Source: Prolixibacteraceae bacterium (GTDB lineage: Bacteria > Bacteroidota > Bacteroidia > Bacteroidales > Prolixibacteraceae). Taken from it: DNA of 7,563 nucleotides. The translations under genes were made by a program, and so were the position numbers. The notes under the pieces are model-generated. The model worked only from the letters and a program-made list of their open reading frames with translations. It was not told where the DNA came from and did not search any database. The stretch lies in the NCBI GenBank assembly GCA_016931875.1, contig JAFGDX010000519.1, forward strand, positions 1-7,563, in the 5' to 3' direction. Position 1 is the stretch's first letter. The number at the start of each line of letters is the position of its first letter. Positions 5,876-7,563 of this stretch are shown here, piece after piece.

Positions 5876-6880
5876 TTAATTGTTGTTTATTATGTTGGGT
5901 TTTATAACTTCAATTTCGTGATGGCTCATTGTGTCGTGTAATTGGTTGTACATAAGTTCATCTGAATATGTCCCGATAATTGCCCCTCCGGAACCTGTAA
6001 ACTTGGCGCTTGCACCTACCGAGCGGGCCAGTTCTACCATTTCAATATTCCCTTTTGAAATTGGGATTAAACTTTTTCGCAAGTCAAAATTTTCGTTGAT
6101 GAGTTCGTGCATTTTTTGTTTATCCCTTTTTTCAAGCGCACTTTTAAACTCTTCGGTAATTTGCGCCCATCGCTTCATGGCTTTCAGAACTTTTTCTTCG
6201 TTAATTTCAAATCGGGCTTTCAGGTTGTTGTGTACGGTTTCTGTTCCTTCTGAAAGATTTTTGCGGTAGGCGATATAAAAATTCGGAAAATGAACATTGT
6301 GCAAAATCTGGTATTCTCCAAATCCCTGTTTTTTCATGATTTTTTTATCAAAATTCATAAAAACAGGTTTTTCGTAGGCTTGGGCCACCCTGTCCTGCAA
6401 ACCGGCAGAAATGCCCAATTCGTTGGTTTCAACCGAAAGTACAAGGTTGGCAAATATGGCAGGTTCAATATAAACTTCATAAAACAAACAAAGGGCCTTT
6501 AAACAGGCGGTAAGAATGGCGCTCGACCCCGCAAGCCCCAGGCGTAAGGGGATGTTTGAATCGTAGGTAATGGTGAAATTTTTTGAAGCAAGTTTTATGT
6601 TGTTTGCTTTGCAATATTCATAAAAAACTTTTACAATGCCCTTGATCAAACGCATTCCGCCGTAATAACCCGCAAAATTGATGTTGTCAACCAACTCGTC
6701 CAGATTGTTGTAGGTTGTTTTGTCGGCTCTTTGCGGTTTAATTTCAAGTTGCGGGGTTTGATAAAGCTGCACCTTAACCGTGAAGTTCGAAAATACAAAT
6801 GCAATGGTTTTTCCGAAATAGCCATCGGAAGGATTTCCTATAACCGCTGCACGGGGGTATGAAAAGGTTTCAATAATCAT
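5876..6880 (-). CDS. GHMP-family sugar kinase, glucuronokinase-like
   Basis: This 334-residue GHMP kinase should phosphorylate a sugar or sugar acid with ATP. Visible motifs are the N-terminal RAAVIGNPSDGYFGKTI (10-26), GYYGGMRL (71-78), the phosphate-binding loop PLRLGLAGSSAI (111-122), the presumed catalytic aspartate D163 in GLQDRVAQ (160-167), NENFDLR (262-268) and the C-terminal GASAKFTGSGGA (289-300). From memory, this layout and many exact stretches (GNPSD-YFG-TI, GYYGG-RL, LSGSSAI-like loop, GLQDRVAQ, NFDLR, AKFTGSGGA) follow plant glucuronokinase, which makes glucuronate 1-phosphate, more than galactokinase or mevalonate kinase. The gene is intact. It starts 23 nt after the acyl-CoA ligase stop and ends 2 nt before galU, forming a minus-strand operon. 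Substrate assignment is inference; other GHMP sugar-1-kinase activities remain possible. Confidence 0.88.
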   Translation of the reverse strand: MIIETFSYPRAAVIGNPSDGYFGKTIAFVFSNFTVKVQLYQTPQLEIKPQRADKTTYNNLDELVDNINFAGYYGGMRLIKGIVKVFYEYCKANNIKLASKNFTITYDSNIPLRLGLAGSSAILTACLKALCLFYEVYIEPAIFANLVLSVETNELGISAGLQDRVAQAYEKPVFMNFDKKIMKKQGFGEYQILHNVHFPNFYIAYRKNLSEGTETVHNNLKARFEINEEKVLKAMKRWAQITEEFKSALEKRDKQKMHELINENFDLRKSLIPISKGNIEMVELARSVGASAKFTGSGGAIIGTYSDELMYNQLHDTMSHHEIEVIKPNIINNN

Positions 6881-6903
6881 AGTCGGATTTTAAAGCCGCA
6901 AAG

Positions 6904-7563
6904 TTACGAATTCCATTTTTTTATGGCTTCCAGATTTACATCATTTTCAATATTTTTTGCTTCAGGTGAGTACAGAAAATCGAGGTGTGTTTTGAAATAA
7001 TCGGTTATTTTTCCGCGCACCACTTTCATGGAAGCATTGAGCAGCGCATTTTCCTGGGTGAATGCCTCGGGAAGCACCACCATATTAGCCGGGAGCCATC
7101 GTTCTGGGAATTCGCCTTCATAAATGCCTCCTTTTTTGTATTGCTGGATTTCTTTTTGAAGAATTTTCAGCGATTCTTTGTTGCCTTCTTCCGAGCCGGG
7201 TGCTATGTTTTGTTTCTTTAATTCGCGGTTTATGGCTTCAATGTCGGGAACAATCATCCCAACTGTAAACGGGCTTTGATTATTGTACAACATGGCCTGC
7301 TGAATAAAGGGCGATTTGTCGACCAGAGCTTCTTCAATGCCTTCGGGGCTGTACTTTTCGCCATCGTTGCCAATGAGCAAACTTTTAAAACGTCCGAGTA
7401 CCACCAGAAAATCATCTTCATCCATGTAGCCCATATCTCCGGTGTGCAGCCATCCGTTTTTAATGGTTTCAGCCGTGGCTTCGGGGTTGTTCCAGTAGCC
7501 CAGCATCACATTGTCGCCTTTTACTGCAATTTCGCCTTTCTGTCCTTTTGGAAGTTCTTTCCC
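6904..7563 (-). CDS. AMP-forming long-chain acyl-CoA ligase, C-terminal part
   Basis: The frame is open to the window edge. Before the GTG at 7509 it reads GKELPKGQKGEIAVKGDN, which is normal family sequence, so the gene is cut by the window and does not start here. The 220 visible residues are the C-terminal part of an ANL-superfamily adenylating enzyme. They include NVMLGYWNNPEAT, then HTGDMGYMDEDDFL (ATP-ribose-binding aspartate in TGD), the hinge LGRFKSLL, and GEKYSPEGIEEAL. Near the end, NASMKVVRGKI carries the catalytic lysine of the A10 motif (codon 7026-7024). These enzymes activate fatty acids as acyl-AMP and transfer them to CoA. GRFKSLL with GEKYSPEGIE fits the long-chain (FadD15/ACSL-like) group. 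It is the first visible gene of the minus-strand cluster with the GHMP kinase and galU; no functional link between them is evident. Confidence 0.9.
   Translation of the reverse strand, partial: GKELPKGQKGEIAVKGDNVMLGYWNNPEATAETIKNGWLHTGDMGYMDEDDFLVVLGRFKSLLIGNDGEKYSPEGIEEALVDKSPFIQQAMLYNNQSPFTVGMIVPDIEAINRELKKQNIAPGSEEGNKESLKILQKEIQQYKKGGIYEGEFPERWLPANMVVLPEAFTQENALLNASMKVVRGKITDYFKTHLDFLYSPEAKNIENDVNLEAIKKWNS

Noticed and set aside
5190..5907. Plus-strand frames opposite galU
   Set aside because: galU is clearly on the minus strand with all its motifs; these are complements of it.
5931..6502. Plus-strand frames opposite the GHMP kinase
   Set aside because: The minus-strand kinase is intact, and the opposite frames are short and featureless.
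6985..7221. Plus-strand frame opposite the acyl-CoA ligase
   Set aside because: The minus-strand frame carries the conserved adenylating-enzyme motifs; this is its complement.
1..7563. CRISPR array, insertion sequence, tRNA or rRNA genes
   Set aside because: No regularly spaced repeats with spacers, no transposase, and no tRNA or rRNA besides the tmRNA were seen.

Overview
The window looks like a chromosomal segment of a Bacteroidetes bacterium, probably class Bacteroidia. Four things point there: a Bacteroidetes-style tmRNA with the tag GEENYALAA, promoter-like boxes of the TAnnTTTG type, gene starts without clear Shine-Dalgarno sequences, and a tyrosine integrase of the IntDOT/Bacteroides group. 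No species can be named from the sequence.

The right part (about 4511-7563) reads as ordinary chromosome on the minus strand. In transcription order it holds the 3' part of a long-chain acyl-CoA ligase-like gene (cut by the window edge), a GHMP kinase that closely resembles plant glucuronokinase, a GalU-type nucleotidyltransferase that starts 2 nt after the kinase stop, and the tmRNA gene ssrA. The kinase and GalU form a plausible two-step route from a free sugar or uronic acid to a UDP-sugar.

The left part (about 1-4510) looks like accessory DNA inserted at the 3' end of ssrA. A complete tyrosine recombinase gene points away from ssrA and is separated from it by about 250 bp. That gap carries four copies of a TTGTTCACC-type sequence, a 17-bp dyad and the apparent terminator of ssrA. 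Beyond the integrase, convergent with it, is an ArdC-like antirestriction/metallopeptidase gene. It is preceded by a 260-bp non-coding stretch with a large imperfect hairpin and short repeats. Further left are an ATPase_2/DUF234 protein with a C-terminal nuclease-like motif, whose promoter carries a tandem double palindrome, and the end of an unrecognised acidic protein followed by a strong terminator. No second copy of the ssrA 3' end was found in the window, so the far end of the island, if present, lies to the left of base 1.

Integrase, antirestriction protein and ATPase fit an integrative element. No conjugation, replication or phage structural genes are visible here, so its type cannot be settled.
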